In this document: in pieces, positions 22,510-34,599 of the stretch
Numbering within the stretch: the stretch's first letter is position 1
Layout: each line of letters begins with the position of its first letter
Assembly: GCA_015680685.1 (NCBI GenBank)
Contig: MNCI01023945.1
Location: 855,016-919,015, forward strand
Origin: Gnetum montanum
Lineage: Eukaryota; Streptophyta; Gnetopsida; Gnetales; Gnetaceae
Direction of reading: 5' to 3'
Length of the DNA stretch: 64,000 nt
Program-made: the position numbers and the translations under genes
The notes under the pieces: model-generated
Seen by the model: the letters and a program-made list of their open reading frames with translations, nothing else
What the model was told of the DNA's origin: nothing
Database searches by the model: none

Positions 22510-24115
22510 GAGAGAAAAATAATCAACTGAGGTCTCTAATCACTGACTTTGATCACATCCTTAGATTTCATCCCTCCATTACTCTAGATGGATGATAAGT
22601 CTCCTCCTCATTGTCATCATTGTTGGTGTTGTGTCAACTCAATCATTGCTCATCCTCATTAGAGGACTAAACCTATTGAACAGAAGCTTGCTAGGGATGA
22701 AGCTTCACTTGAAATAGAGATGAATTTGGAGGATCTAGCTAAACTGGAGGCTGTTGAGTTGGCACCCATTGGGACGTGGTTCCAAAGATACTCTTCATAG
22801 CCCACTACTCAAATGAGCTGGGAGCATCAGCTAATGGAGGAACTGTATAAACAAACAATGTAGGACCATGATGCTTAGGCTGCTACATGGAAACATGATA
22901 CTCTCCCTAGACATGAGCTAGTGGTGCCTCATGCTTTGAATTAAACTCCATTCCTAAGTCATAAGCACATGAAGGGCCAATTGCTATAGAATGCCTTAGT
23001 GGGATAGGAACATCCTCCTCACTATCAAACATAGGAAGAGTAGTAACCTCCTCAAACACTTGCCCATCGAAAGGAGAAGAAATGCCAGCTGCATTCACAC
23101 GCTTAAACAAGTAAGAGAGGTTTCTCCCAAGCTTCTCTATGGCTCATGCAAAAGGTTAGAGAAGCTTCTTTAGTGAAGAACTAATCTAGACACCAGTGGA
23201 TTTTGATATGCTAAACTAAGGAGATGCTTCCTTCTTCTTCTTCTACAATCTGGTGCTAGGTCCTAGTTTAGCTACATTTGAAAGACTCCTATTCTCAACA
23301 TATTCGCTAAGGCTCCTCTTGCCTTTGAGCAAAGGCATCTCTGGAATAGGCACACCCTTCTAATAGATCAACAAGTTGATGAGGTAGGAATGCCCATGGA
23401 TTCTTTCCTTGGTAAACAAACTTAGCTTGTCTCAATAGAATGTATGTCCCAAATCTAATGGTAGTCTTGTGAGAAGACAATAAAGCACATAGGCTTGGGG
23501 TGGCAGTAGATAAATGTAACTTCTCCCTTTTACCATAATGTTATACAATACAATAAGAAATAAGGTGGAAGCATCAAGAGTCATCATGCTCCTTTTAAAA
23601 TTACCTATTTCAAATAAAACATTTTTTCCAAACAACACATTATAAAATTCATCATATCCTATGAGCATGATACCATTTGTATAGATATCTTGCATGGAAT
23701 CAATGGTTACTTGGAAGACATTGGGACTAGAGAACCCAAGGATTGCATTCACAACTTGGGTAGAGACCTTAATGAGAAGACCCCCAACCATGGAAGTGAA
23801 TTCCCCAACAATAGCATTTGTAATAACCATATTGCAATAGAATTCTCTAATTAACACTTCAAGAACTAGAAAATTCATTGCAATGAAGGAGCTCCAATTC
23901 AAAGCTTTAAAATAATCCATCAATGCAATTTTTTTATGGGTAGGAAAAGGCAGAGAGTGCTCAAAAATAATTCTTGTGGTTCAAATGGACTTAAACCTAT
24001 GCTATGTGCTTATACTACAAAATTGGGACATGTAAGTAGATGGTGCATTGCTAGAACTTCCTTTGGATTTCTTCTTATTTGGCACCTTAGACATTCCAAT
24101 CTTCTTGTGAGCCAT
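22510..24115 (-). pseudogene. Plant-transposon-like ORF of the copia-type element
   Basis: On the minus strand a Met at 24115 opens a basic, Ser-rich start (MAHKKIGMSK, KKKSKGSSS). It leads into a 163-codon open stretch (23923-23432) with LIREFYCNMV, then VGEFTSMVGGLLIKVSTQVVNAILGF, a Tyr/Phe-rich section, TLDASTLFLIVLYNIMVKGRSYIYLLPP and LLTRLPLDLG. This resembles the domain annotated in plants as 'putative plant transposon protein' (LVREFYANL at its start, then a VNxxLGL-type segment). The C-terminal part is basic, then acidic and Pro-rich with stops (PMFDSEEDVPIPLRHSIAIG). Function unknown. It stands where pol should be. Confidence 0.6.
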
Positions 24116-24969
24116 CTTTGATCGAATTGCTTCTAAAGATGGAGCCCTAGCTGTCTCTATGGGATCAAATGAGAAAATACGACAAAGAAAGGGGGGTTTT
24201 GACTTTAATAGTGGTGGTGAACAAGGACTTTGAGCAAAATAGAAGACATCTTTTATAGAAGGAACACATCTTATCTACATTTTAAAATAATAGTAGACAT
24301 CTTTCATACACAGCAGATGTCTTTCCTATGTTGCAAGAAAAATCATAGAGATGTCCTTATTCATGATTACATGTCTTCAAGTAGACATCTTTAATTTAAA
24401 GTAGACATCTTTGCAAAAATAAGATGGGGTTGTGGAAAAGCTAGTAATGGACTATAGTCTTAATAGATGCTTACAAAAATAAAAGCTTACCTCTACTTAC
24501 CTACAATTTCTTCGAAAGATAATGGTACTTAGATAGGATGCATTTCTTTTCTCAACCAAACTTCTTCAATGTTTAAGGCTTGGATTCCTTTTATGAATTT
24601 GTTAGTGAGAGTATCTTAATTCCCTTGTTCCTACCTTTTAATTCTTCATTCTTTCCAAGTTCCTTTGTTTTTTTGAGTTGTTACCCAACCTTCCATATGA
24701 TCCTGTAAAAAATCCTTGATGCACTTTGATAAGACCAATGAGTTCTATGATATGACTAACTATTTATATGATAATACTTAAGATTGAAATTCCATTATTT
24801 ATGCCCTAATTTATGATAATAGTAGCACATAATCCTCCTATGATAATATGAATGATTTGGATGATCAAACTTTTAGAACCATTTTGATGGATAGGAGATT
24901 CCTCTAATTTTGATGTAGTAGTATTTTCCTTCAAAGGATCATGTGATTGTCATGGGTTTGTTAAAGGTG
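24116..24969 (-). repeat. Spacer with clustered AGATGTCT motifs
   Basis: No protein is evident. Between 24240 and 24415 the octamer AGATGTCT/AGACATCT or one-base variants occurs at least seven times, as in both LTRs of this element. Confidence 0.6.
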
Positions 24970-26354
24970 GTTGCTCTTGCATGCACATCCCAAACTGCTC
25001 TTATCATGTGGACCTCTTCCTTGTCCTAGTAGCATTCAAAGGGATTCCTTTTCTTTTATCAATCTTTCATTTACTAATTTAACATTTGCAACTTCTACTT
25101 TGGCCTATTCTAAGCACAAGGTTAGCTTTTCATTCTTAGCCCTTAGGTGTAAGAGTTTCTTAAGAAGATCAGAAATAGTTAAATTCAACAAAAATATTTC
25201 TTGATCCATAGATTTGACTTGTTTATTTAAATTATTGCAAAGATTCTAAAAAGACAAAAGCTCATTGCATAAAAGATCAAACCTCTCTTCATCATTAAGA
25301 TCATCATCTCATGAATCAGTGTCATCATCAATGAGGACCATGCATATGAGATGAGAATTTTTCATATCATTCTCCAGCTCTTCCTCACTCTACTTCCCAT
25401 CATCCCAACTTGTATAGAAGTTGGTTTTCTTTACCTCATCAGTGGATCTATTCTTGTGCTGCAACTTACTATCACTTGGACATTCAAAGGCCATATGGCC
25501 TCTTCCTCCACAAATCAAATATTCTATAGAAGAAAAATCTAAGTTAGAATTCAACATTTTTTTACCTCTTTCTTTACCTTTGAACAGATTGGATCTTTGC
25601 TGATATGTTCTCTTATTTCTTCTTGTTATCAATCATTGTAGCTTTCTTGAGAGAAAGGTAATCTCATCTTTGTTGCCCTCATCATGTTCATTGAGCTCCT
25701 TCTCTTTGGAGCATCTTGAAAGGCTCCTTTGCTTATGAGATTCATTTCATAAGCAATGAGAGCACTTTGAAGCTCTTCAAATTTAAAAATTAAAAAATCT
25801 TTGATTTCTTCCATAGTTGTGACCTTTGGTCTAAACTCCAGTTGAAGAGTTCTAATCATTTTAATGATGACATCGCTCTCGGGCAAATCTTTACTGGTAC
25901 CTCTAATAGCTACAATAATATCATTTTCTCTAGAGAAGTAATCTTTTATTTTCTCACCTTCTCTCATTTTAAGCTTACTAGGTTCACTTTGAAAAAAAAA
26001 TAATTTATATTGTTTGATAATAGAGGTTCCTTCATAAGTAGCTTCTAAAGTTTGCCAAATTTCTTTGGCCGTTTTACATCCCGCTACTCTATTAAACTCT
26101 AATTTATTCAAAGTGCAATATAAATAATTTTTTGCTTTAGAGTCAAACATGAACTTATCTTTTTCTTCTTGACTCCATTTGGTGTGGGGTTTGATCATTC
26201 CAATGGAGCTATTGGTAGGTAGAGTGTAGCCTTCAAGTATGAACTCCCAAACTCCAAACTCCATGAATTCAAAGAATCCTTGCAGTCTAGCTTTCCAATA
26301 GGTGGAGTTAAATCCATCAAACATGGGTGGCTTTGTATAAGATCTTCCCTCCAT
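24970..26354 (-). pseudogene. copia-type gag with zinc knuckle
   Basis: The 241-codon open frame 26354-25629 starts MEGRSYTKPPMFDG, then WKARLQGFFE, EEKDKFMFDSKAKNYL and AKEIWQTLEATYEGT, followed by MREGEKIKDYFSR: the UBN2/gag-polypeptide pattern of Ty1/copia-like elements. A frameshift near 25630 leads to a CCHC knuckle (YLICGGRGHMAFEC; the first Cys is Tyr) at about 25490-25530. An Asp-rich stretch, a Leu/Lys/Glu coiled coil and a LLGQGRGPHDKSSLG segment (about 24990-25040) follow, which in full-length elements sits just before protease. Beyond it the usual pol is absent. Confidence 0.85.
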
Positions 26355-26391
26355 TATTCACTATTGAAGTTGATGATGAAGAAGAGTGCTA

Positions 26392-26404
26392 GGCTTTGAT
26401 ACCA
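26392..26404 (-). promoter_or_regulatory. Primer-binding site of the copia-type element
   Basis: On the minus strand TGGTATCAAAGCC, complementary to the 3' end of initiator tRNA-Met, adjoins the 5' LTR. Confidence 0.88.
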
Positions 26405-27320
26405 CCTAAGGATCATTGAACTTAGAAGGAAGAGGATGAATAAGTTTCCCAAATTAAAATTTGTTAAGATAAAGCACACACACCAAATTTAATGTCGTTT
26501 CCCAACTTGGGTAGTCCACACTTAGAGGGTAGTTTGCAAGCACACCTCCAAACTTTGTTTCTCTCAAATACAGTTTAAAGGGCACCATACCCTATACAAG
26601 CTTTAAGATCCTCTCTAAAGTATTATGATGCTACTCCAACACTTAATCCCATAGGATCTTGATAAGCTCAAGCAAGATGCCTTCCTGTAAGAAGCACATC
26701 AACCCCACAGGGCAAAAAAAGAGCACAACAATCGCAAGAAATGATGCAACTAAGTTTGCTAATCCTTGTACTTTGAGGTATAGCCCACTTTGACCAATTA
26801 CAATAGACAAAAGATTGTACAATGAGTAACAACAATGATTACAATGATTGCTTGATAACTACAATTGATAGTACACTTTGCTTGTACATTTTCCAATGAG
26901 AATGAAGTCTTCTTATAGCTAATATGTTTCTAAAATCACTTTGGAATTTGTGCAACAACTATCTATCGACCATTGGAGACATCTTCTTCAAGACTAATAT
27001 GTCTTTCTGCATTAGACCTTCATTCTAGAAAGACATCTTCTTCTCATGAAAGACATCTTTCTCTCTAGAAAGATGTCTGATATTTTTTAGAGACATCCTC
27101 TCCTATGCTACCTTCAATTCTGCCAAGATGTTTGCTATTTCTTGGAGACATCTTTCTTTAGCTTCCTTTGCACTTTGAAATCTTCATTCCTTGTCCATGT
27201 TCTTGAACTTCTACATGCCATCTTGTCTCAATTCAAGTTCTTTCCCTATAAACACAAAAACCACACAAAAATCCTTATACTCCATTTTTATTAACATTTT
27301 GACATACCCAAAGGTCAACA
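26405..27320 (-). repeat. 5' LTR of the copia-type element
   Basis: A 916-bp LTR; on the minus strand it begins TGTTGACC at 27320. It carries the same AGACATCT-rich block (26985-27155) as the 3' LTR. The 3' LTR lies at 21076-22090. Confidence 0.9.
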
Positions 27321-27540
27321 AGAGTTTTCAAATGTACTTGATGGTACTCTGTACAACAACCTTCACCTTGTTATCTTTTTCAAGTTTCAACTCCAATAAG
27401 TTGACTTGAGTCACCTATTGTACCATGTCCTCCTACCATTCTTTCTTCTTCTTTTTCATGCATAAGATAATGAAAGTAAGAAAAAGAAAAATATAAAACA
27501 GAAGGAAAAATAATAAGAATTCATTACTTACGTGGATCCA

Positions 27541-29319
27541 ATCTATTCCAACATTTTGTTCATTAATGAATCAGGGTTTAAGTCTTTGATCTCTACTAAA
27601 TGAAGAAGGGGTAATTAGCCAAAGAAAATTGCTTTGTTGTAGATAAAGCTGGTAATCCTTATAGACAGCTTAATTTAAGAAATAAATATTTTTAATCAAG
27701 TATTGAATTAACCTTATGAGCTTAACAGAGCCCAGTTCTCTATCTTAGAGTTATATTCATATAGTTATATTCATATCCCTATTATGCTGATTAAAATGAA
27801 AACAAGATAAAATTTTAATCTTCTATTTTGGAAATCAACAAAAATCTATTTGATACCTTAAGATATTAAAACTCACTAAAAGAAAAATTATACGAATTGC
27901 TAATCATTTTTTATTTTAATATACCTTGATCTTTACATAAGCAAGGGACCCTATATCTCAAAATAGTTTTGGGCTTATGATTAAAGAAACAAAAATCTCA
28001 TGCCCTAATTGTGATTTTGAGTTTCAAATACTTAAGCCAAGTTTTTGGTGAGAGTTGTATTATGAATAAAAATTTAGAACTTAAGTTTGAAAGTTAAGCA
28101 AAAATGAGTGTTATCAAGCTATACTATGAATTTATGTAGCCCATGTGGTTCTAGATTAAGGGAAAACAACTTCTCATTCTACTCAAGGCTTGTGGATTTA
28201 GAAAAAAAATGACAACTAAAAATGAGTGTAAAAATACTTTTCAAGTTTGCATGGTTTAACAGAGCTCAAACATTTTTGATCAAACCTAGTTGAAGGAAAT
28301 GTTTGATAACATGCTTAAGCCCTAAATAGAAAATTACTTTAAAAGCTTAGAAAAAGAGTGAATGAAAAATATTTTCATTTTTCATATAGTTTAATTAAGT
28401 AAAATATTTATTTGGTAGGCCATCAGATCGCATTCCAATTCAACATTTATATAGAATGCAACTTCTCATAAAGAAAATTTTCCTTCATTGGCCACATCAA
28501 CTTAGCAAATCTACATCACCAGATCATCATTCAAATGAAGATTTTTGAGTTCATAAGAAATGAAAAATTTCATTTCCTACATCAACAGAGCTTAATGTAC
28601 ATCACCGCATCATCATTCAAATGAAGATTTTCAATTTCATAAGAAATGAAAAACTTCATCTGCCAGGTCAACAAAGCTCAATGTGCATCCCCACGTCATT
28701 TAGATGAAGATTTTCAAGTTCATAGGAAACATATAACTTCATCTACCACATTACCTCTGTAAACAAAAGGCTTATGACAAATATATCAAAATAAGATTCC
28801 ATTTCCAAAAGCTTATTAAAGTCCACATCAGCATTTAGACAAGGTGCAAATTCATATCCCATGCATTTTCCTTCATCTTCTACATCAGTAAAAAGAGGGG
28901 CTCTCATTAAAATCTTGAATACAGCTTAATATTTGATCAACAAAGTATGTCAAATTTAAATAATCCTAGTTTATGGCTTAGATTTTAAGAAGCACTCAGA
29001 GACATCTCAAGGGTATATTTATTAAGCTTAAGAAATGTAATCTTAATGAATCGTTGCAATTAAGAGTGCTTTGAAATATAGCTAATTCTTGAGAAAGCCT
29101 TAATTCTACATAGAGCAATGATAATAGTATACTAGAGTATTCCAAGATAAATACAAGTATCATAAGAAGCTAAGAAACAAAGAGCATAGGACAAAACAAG
29201 AGCATTTTCAAAAGAGCATAGAGAAGAAAAGTACCATGATTAAGGAATCATGGAAAAATTCGAAGCTCCTTTGAATTATTGAGATGCAGACACATGAGTA
29301 TTTGACTTATTTATAGAAA
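27541..29319. other. Unassigned AT-rich segment with tandem repeats
   Basis: No reading frame or known family could be recognised. The only clear structure is the repeat array at 28446-28770. It may be the 3' UTR of element G (minus), because Athila/Tat 3' UTRs often hold tandem repeats; this is inference. Confidence 0.45.
28446..28770. repeat. ~85-bp tandem repeat, about four copies
   Basis: The ATGAAGATTTT core recurs at 28535, 28621 and 28704 (spacing 86 and 83), each followed by a TTCATAAGAAA-like segment, CTTCATCT-like, then CATCAAC and a GCATCACC-like segment. A more decayed copy precedes them from about 28446. Confidence 0.8.
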
Positions 29320-29340
29320 TATAAGCTAGAAATTTATTAG

Positions 29341-32054
29341 TTACTTCAATAGGTAGAAATCAAAGATATTTTGATATAAGAAGTGTCTAATGATGAAGAT
29401 GCACTGGTTCAGTTGGAACACTAAAATGAATATGTAGAAAAGCACGAGCTCACTAGTTTTGAAACAATGTTAGAATTGTAGGAGTTCTATCTAAAATTTA
29501 GGCTTCAAAAAGTGGGATTTTGTCCTAGGGTAAATAGGATCAGGGATGTTTTAAATTGAGCTCTAGCAAAGACCTATTATGATAAGGATAAGCTCAAGTT
29601 TAGAAATAATTCAAAACACTATACAAATATTAGCATCAAATGGACTTATGAGCTATATGGAGTTCAAGAGCCTTTCGAGCCAAAAAGCATTATCTAGAAA
29701 AAATTGGAAGAAGTGTTTGACAATAGGATTCATCTTGAAGCAGATTAGTAGTGAAATTCAATGCTCCCAAGCTAGCAAAATTCTTTGACTACAAGGCTTC
29801 AATTCCAAGTATCAGTGAGCTTAGATTCCTACATCAAATTTTTATTTCAACCCTTAATATATGTATAGGAAAGAATATCAATAATATACATGGTGAGTAG
29901 ATTAAAACCCTTACTACAATAGAAAATGGTAATGCCTTCTATCCCATTCAATATATGAATAATGCCCTACAACTTAGCTTTTCTAGCCTTAATGGGGATT
30001 ATTTTTAATTAAATATGAGCTTATTTCTTTTATAATTTTATATGAGTAAGGTACCCAACCTAGAAAGGGCCCATCCCATTATGTCTAGTTAACTTCAAAA
30101 GAAATCTTTATGAAGGGAGGACCCAATCTATGATTTCTATTCCATTATTTATCAACAAGATTATTATGACTACTAGGTCCTTGATTTTTTCATAAACTAT
30201 GTTTATCTCCCTATTTATGAATTTTTGTTGAATATTTCACCCCCATGCATTAAGCCACAAGGGCTATAAATGTTTAAGCAAAAATGCACCAAAGAGGTAT
30301 TTTTACATGCAAATTATATAATTCTCTTAATAGCATGGTATGAAAAAGAACCATCCAAGCTTCCCAAGTTTGTTTCTCCATACTTGGTAGCATTGGAGGT
30401 AGGAACGCAAATTGATAAGAGCCTATTAAGACATGATTATAAACACTCAGTTGTCTTTCCATTACAGTTTGACTTCTAGAAAACGTAGGGCATATTAGAG
30501 GTATGGAAAAGACATACATGGATAGCTATTTCTTCCATACTCTTCTAGGTAGATATTTTAATTTGATTAAGCTCAAAGAAGTACACCAAGAAGATTTGAT
30601 AGACTCAATCTCCACTCTTGGGAATGATGCTACTATAAGTAAAGCAAAAAGGATTGCATATCAAAGAAGTTAAGGAGAATTTTATCTTTGTTATTTCCTA
30701 AAAATCTATGTGATGTGGCCAATATTATATTATGTAGATGGATTTCTAATTGAGATCATGTTCTAGCTCAAGATTTCTCAAATGCTCAAATATCAATCAT
30801 GGAAGAAAATTATTTCTATTAGAAGATAGAAAATCCTACTAAAGCAATTAATGATCTTAAGCTATGCCATGATCATCCTGAATATATTAGAGTCTAGAAG
30901 GTAAGAACAGCAATGCTACAAGAAGCTCAAACTTCATCCTAGAAGGAGCTCCAAACTTCAAGCATAAAGGAAATAGGTCCATCAACTCAAGTTGACCCAT
31001 CCTAGGTATTGGCTACATTGGAATTCCCATTAGAATATCTTATGAAAGGTATAATAGCTAGGTCTTTCAAAGTTAAGTCAAAGAAAGGAAAAATTTTATT
31101 AAACCAAAAACATCCTACACACCTAGAAACAGAGACTAGTGTTCTCTTTCAATATAAAAATATTGATCTGTAGACTAGAGAGGAAGACCTAACGATCTTA
31201 GTGAAAGAAATTTCTAAAACTTTATTAGCTCTAATTATAGACTTAGGGCAAGTTACCATCAAGAAGATTATTTTGCTGAAGAGTTTCTTGGAAAGAAGAA
31301 AGCTAGAAAATCACCAACTTAAAGAAGAGAATGCTAGATTAGCAAAATGAAATGAAGATCTTGAGATTGAAAAGGAGAGCAAAGAATTAATCATTGAAGA
31401 TAAATATTATTAGATTAAAAGTAAGGAAGAGATGAACCAAAGGATGTACAAGAGCTTGAAGAGGAAAAGTTAAAATCTATCATTGATCTTTTTTCATTTA
31501 GGACATTAGATTCTCTAATCTTATGGTAGAATTGAAAGATTTGAAAGTTAAATTTTCATTAGTATAAAGAAAACTAAGCTATGTTAAAGCTCAAGGGCCT
31601 ACTTATGACCATGTTCTAGTTAAAGGAAAAATTTTGGAAGACAAAGCTGGAGAGTTGAGGAAGAAGTTACCACTAATTTAGGTGAAGGTGTTAGATGGAA
31701 TAATGGTGGTAGTAGTGAAGGCTATTAGGGAGGCTCGTGAAGCCAAAACAACTTTTGAATATGATATGATTAAATTTAACAATGAGGAAAAGTTGAAGGA
31801 AATAGTTGGAGTGATAACAAAATCTAGTATCAATGAGCTCAACACCAAAGATATCATAGCCAAAGTTAAGAACCCAAACAACGGCTCATGGAACGAAGTG
31901 TTCAAAGTTATTTTTGAATTTGGTAAACTCCACTAGTAGCTCAAGTTTGGTAATTAGTTATTCACTGAAATAAATATGGCCCAATATCCTGAAGCATTGG
32001 GCTCTTGTGAGGATATGATCAAAAAACTATTTCTCCAATTTTTAGCCAATTAAT
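29341..32054 (+). pseudogene. Coiled-coil ORF, antisense to element G
   Basis: A plus-strand coding remnant with regular reading but many stops. The N-terminal part (29341-29830) reads EVSNDEDALVQLEH, then ELTSFETMLEL, LKFRLQKVGF and FEPKSII. The middle is degraded (29830-30770). The C-terminal part (30770-31460) is Lys/Glu/Gln-rich with a heptad-like section LERRKLENHQLKEENARLAK near 31290-31350. A last open piece (31682-31936) includes SSINELNTKDIIAKVKNPNN. It lies downstream of the minus-strand pol of G, in the place and orientation of antisense extra ORFs known in Tat elements such as Grande and RIRE2. Product unknown. Confidence 0.5.
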
Positions 32055-33357
32055 CTTAAAGCTATTATATCTGATCTATGGCTCAAAATCTATAAATGGT
32101 CAAGACATGTTCTTTGTAAAAGGAAGGGCTAGAAAAAACTAATTCTTGAATATTGGAGAAGGATTTTATACAATGATATTTTAAGCTTAAACTTAATTTA
32201 GCTTATTTACTTACATTTAGTGAGTCATTTTTATTTTCTTGCTTTATCATAGTTGTTGAGCGAGTAATCAATATCGTAGTGTGCCTTGTAGCTTATTTCT
32301 TGGAATTTTTTAATTCCTTATTTGAGTAAAGGATTTAGCAATTTTTTATATTATTGACTCATTTGAACAACTTTATTTTCCAAACTGTTTACTCATGTCA
32401 ATAGTATCTCATTTTCAATATTCAAGATTTTATGCTATTTTATTTCTATAAATCCATTAAATCTTACTCTATTTCCAATTTTTTTCTCATGAAATCTTCT
32501 CTCTAGGGAAGACTGGTAATAGATCTATTGAATTATGCTTAAGCATTAGATGAAAGGATAATTATTATAGGTAGCATATGATCAAGATTTTATAGTCTAA
32601 GTAGCTTTGATATAGCTAGAAAATTATTTGCTTACAAAATATAGTATAAGGGCCACATCTTTTCATAAAAGTACAATTTTCTATTAAGCTCCCAAAATAG
32701 AATATTGTGAAATTTATACTAGATGTTAGTTCGAAACACTAGATGAGGATGACCAAGCATGCTAAGCATATGCACCTTAGTACAATCACACTAATTAGAT
32801 GCATATAGTGGTTATAGGGATCCTCAATGACACACCCTTTCCATGCTAGTGATCAAGAACTCTTCTAGAATTTTTGAGTTCATATCCTAAGGTGTGGATT
32901 CATCACTTGCCCATGGTTCTAGTAGTCTTAGCTTCAATAGCTTACAATGTAAGTCCTAGCTAGTAGATGAATTTGAGCCTAGTACACCAATGAGGGATAG
33001 AAGAAAAGTGGGTGGATTAATTCCATTGCATGGGCATTCCATCAATCAAGCTTCTTCTTGGGCTCATTTGATACTTTCATATCATCATTATATTTGTAAC
33101 TCATCCATCCACCATTGGCTTATTAGGTGAACATTCATAAAGCATATTAATTAGTTCTTCCACATACAAACAAACATACTTAAACGAAAAAAAAGATCAT
33201 ATATGATTATTCATTGAGCTAAAAAATGTAAAAATTCTACACTAAATACACTAACTTTTTTAAAATACTCAAAACATAACAAAAGATAAAGAAAACTTAA
33301 CATGGCATGGAGGATTCCTCCACCATGAGTAATTCATATATATTACTTAATAGATAT
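32055..33357 (-). other. Sequence between antisense ORF and integrase end of element G
   Basis: AT-rich, no convincing ORF on either strand. It immediately follows the integrase C-terminus of G and is best read as its 3' UTR. Confidence 0.5.
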
Positions 33358-34450
33358 CTAAGTATAAATATAATATTGATCATTAGGTACTCTTAGAAAA
33401 GAAAGATATTCTCTATAGTACTTCAGGTGTTTTCCATTTAGCAAGAAAATCTTGTCTAGCTCATTTTGAGGGTAGATATCTTTTGTGCCAAATTGGTTAC
33501 TAGTATGGATAATGTATGGTCCTTCCCATTGAAATTGAAACTTTTCCAAATGAGATAAGTATGATAAATTAAAATATAAGGCCTTATTGCTAGGTTTGAA
33601 ATCAAATTGTCTTGTATGAATATCGTGGCAAGCTTTGGTAAAGAAATGTTCTAGCTCATAATGCAACCAGGTAATTCTATGATTTTCATTGAGAAGATTA
33701 AGATTGATCAAACTCCTTTTCTATGAAAAATATAAAGTTATATTAAAATCCACCACACCACCCAAGGTTTTTATTTCAAGATCAGTAGTCATGGAACCTA
33801 TTCATATACTAGCTTAAACAAGATATAGCCAATATCCATTTTGCATGTCATTTGATAGGCTTAAAGAGCATCATTAAGCCTATTAACCTAGTCTCTTCTA
33901 TATATACTAACCATTTTCTTAAGTATTCTAATGATTTCATCATTAGTAACTTCTACTTGGCCATTGGCTTGTGGGTGATAAAAGAAAGTTAATTATGATT
34001 AACTCCATAAGATTCCAATAAATTCTTAAAAAACTTACCAATAAAGTACATACAGTTATCAAAGATCAAAATTCGAGGACTATCGAAGCTATGGAGTACA
34101 TTGTTCCAAAGAAAGTTGGTACAATGGTAGATGAATAATTCTTAATAGCAGTAGCTTCCATTCACTTTTTATACTAGTTTCTGCATACAATAATATATGC
34201 TTTGCCAAGAGAACTAATAAAGTTAATCCCCCCATGTCAAAGGGCTCCAATAGTTGGATCCACTATTATGATTCATCCATACATTAGGATACATCTTCCT
34301 CACATTTGCATTGTCATAACAGTGCATGAAGTCTTGAGCATCACAAAACATGATGGATGAAAAATAGCCTGAAAGTAGTAGGTTTGTCATGGTCCATTTT
34401 CTAGCATAGTGGCTACCACACATAGTATGATGCATGTGAGCCAATATGGT
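33358..34450 (-). pseudogene. Integrase of element G
   Basis: The zinc-binding start (34444-34250) reads HMHHTMCGSHYARKWT, then LLLSGYFSS and FCDAQDFMHCYD. Around 33905-33995 YHPQANGQVEVTNDEIIRIL carries the catalytic Glu. The C-terminal domain (33711-33358) is open for 117 codons with HDIHTRQFDFKPSNKALYF, WEGPYIIHTS and LLNGKHLKYY. The D,D region near 34080 is badly decayed. Confidence 0.8.
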
Positions 34451-34599
34451 GTCTTAGATTTTGTTTGGAACACATCACCTTATGAGGCCATTAGGGCATC
34501 TCTTGTAAAGATTTTCTTTGACAACCAAGGAATACTTTACCTTGTGTTGGAATTATTGAACCTTTAATTTATCCCACCTAAGAGGATTATGGGCTACTA

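Larger units (their letters stand above)
21076..27320 (-). mobile_element. Complete non-autonomous copia-type LTR element
   Basis: A 6,245-bp element with both LTRs, a tRNA-iMet PBS and a PPT. Its target duplications are ACAGT (21071-21075) and AGAGT (27321-27325). The unoccupied sister sequence in F1 reads AGAGT at this point, which confirms the insertion site. Inside are a gag with a zinc knuckle and coiled coil (24970-26354) and a second ORF resembling plant transposon proteins (22510-24115). No protease, integrase, RT or RNase H is visible, so it would need another element's enzymes. Confidence 0.85.
20812..27540 (-). pseudogene. F3 leader and antisense ORF remnant, split by copia element
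   Basis: 20812-21075 and 27321-27540 together align with F1 from the PBS back to about 15040. This covers the last exon of the antisense ORF (the AACAAGGTGAAGG-like segment at about 27360 on the minus strand) and an intron-like stretch 27433-27531 with donor CAC/GTAAG and acceptor GTAG. The pieces are separated by the element at 21076-27320. Beyond 27540 the similarity to F1 stops, so the rest of F3 is lost or diverged. Confidence 0.65.

Noticed and set aside
28446-28770. A CRISPR-like array
   Set aside because: The units are diverged head-to-tail copies without unique spacers, in a eukaryotic transposon context.
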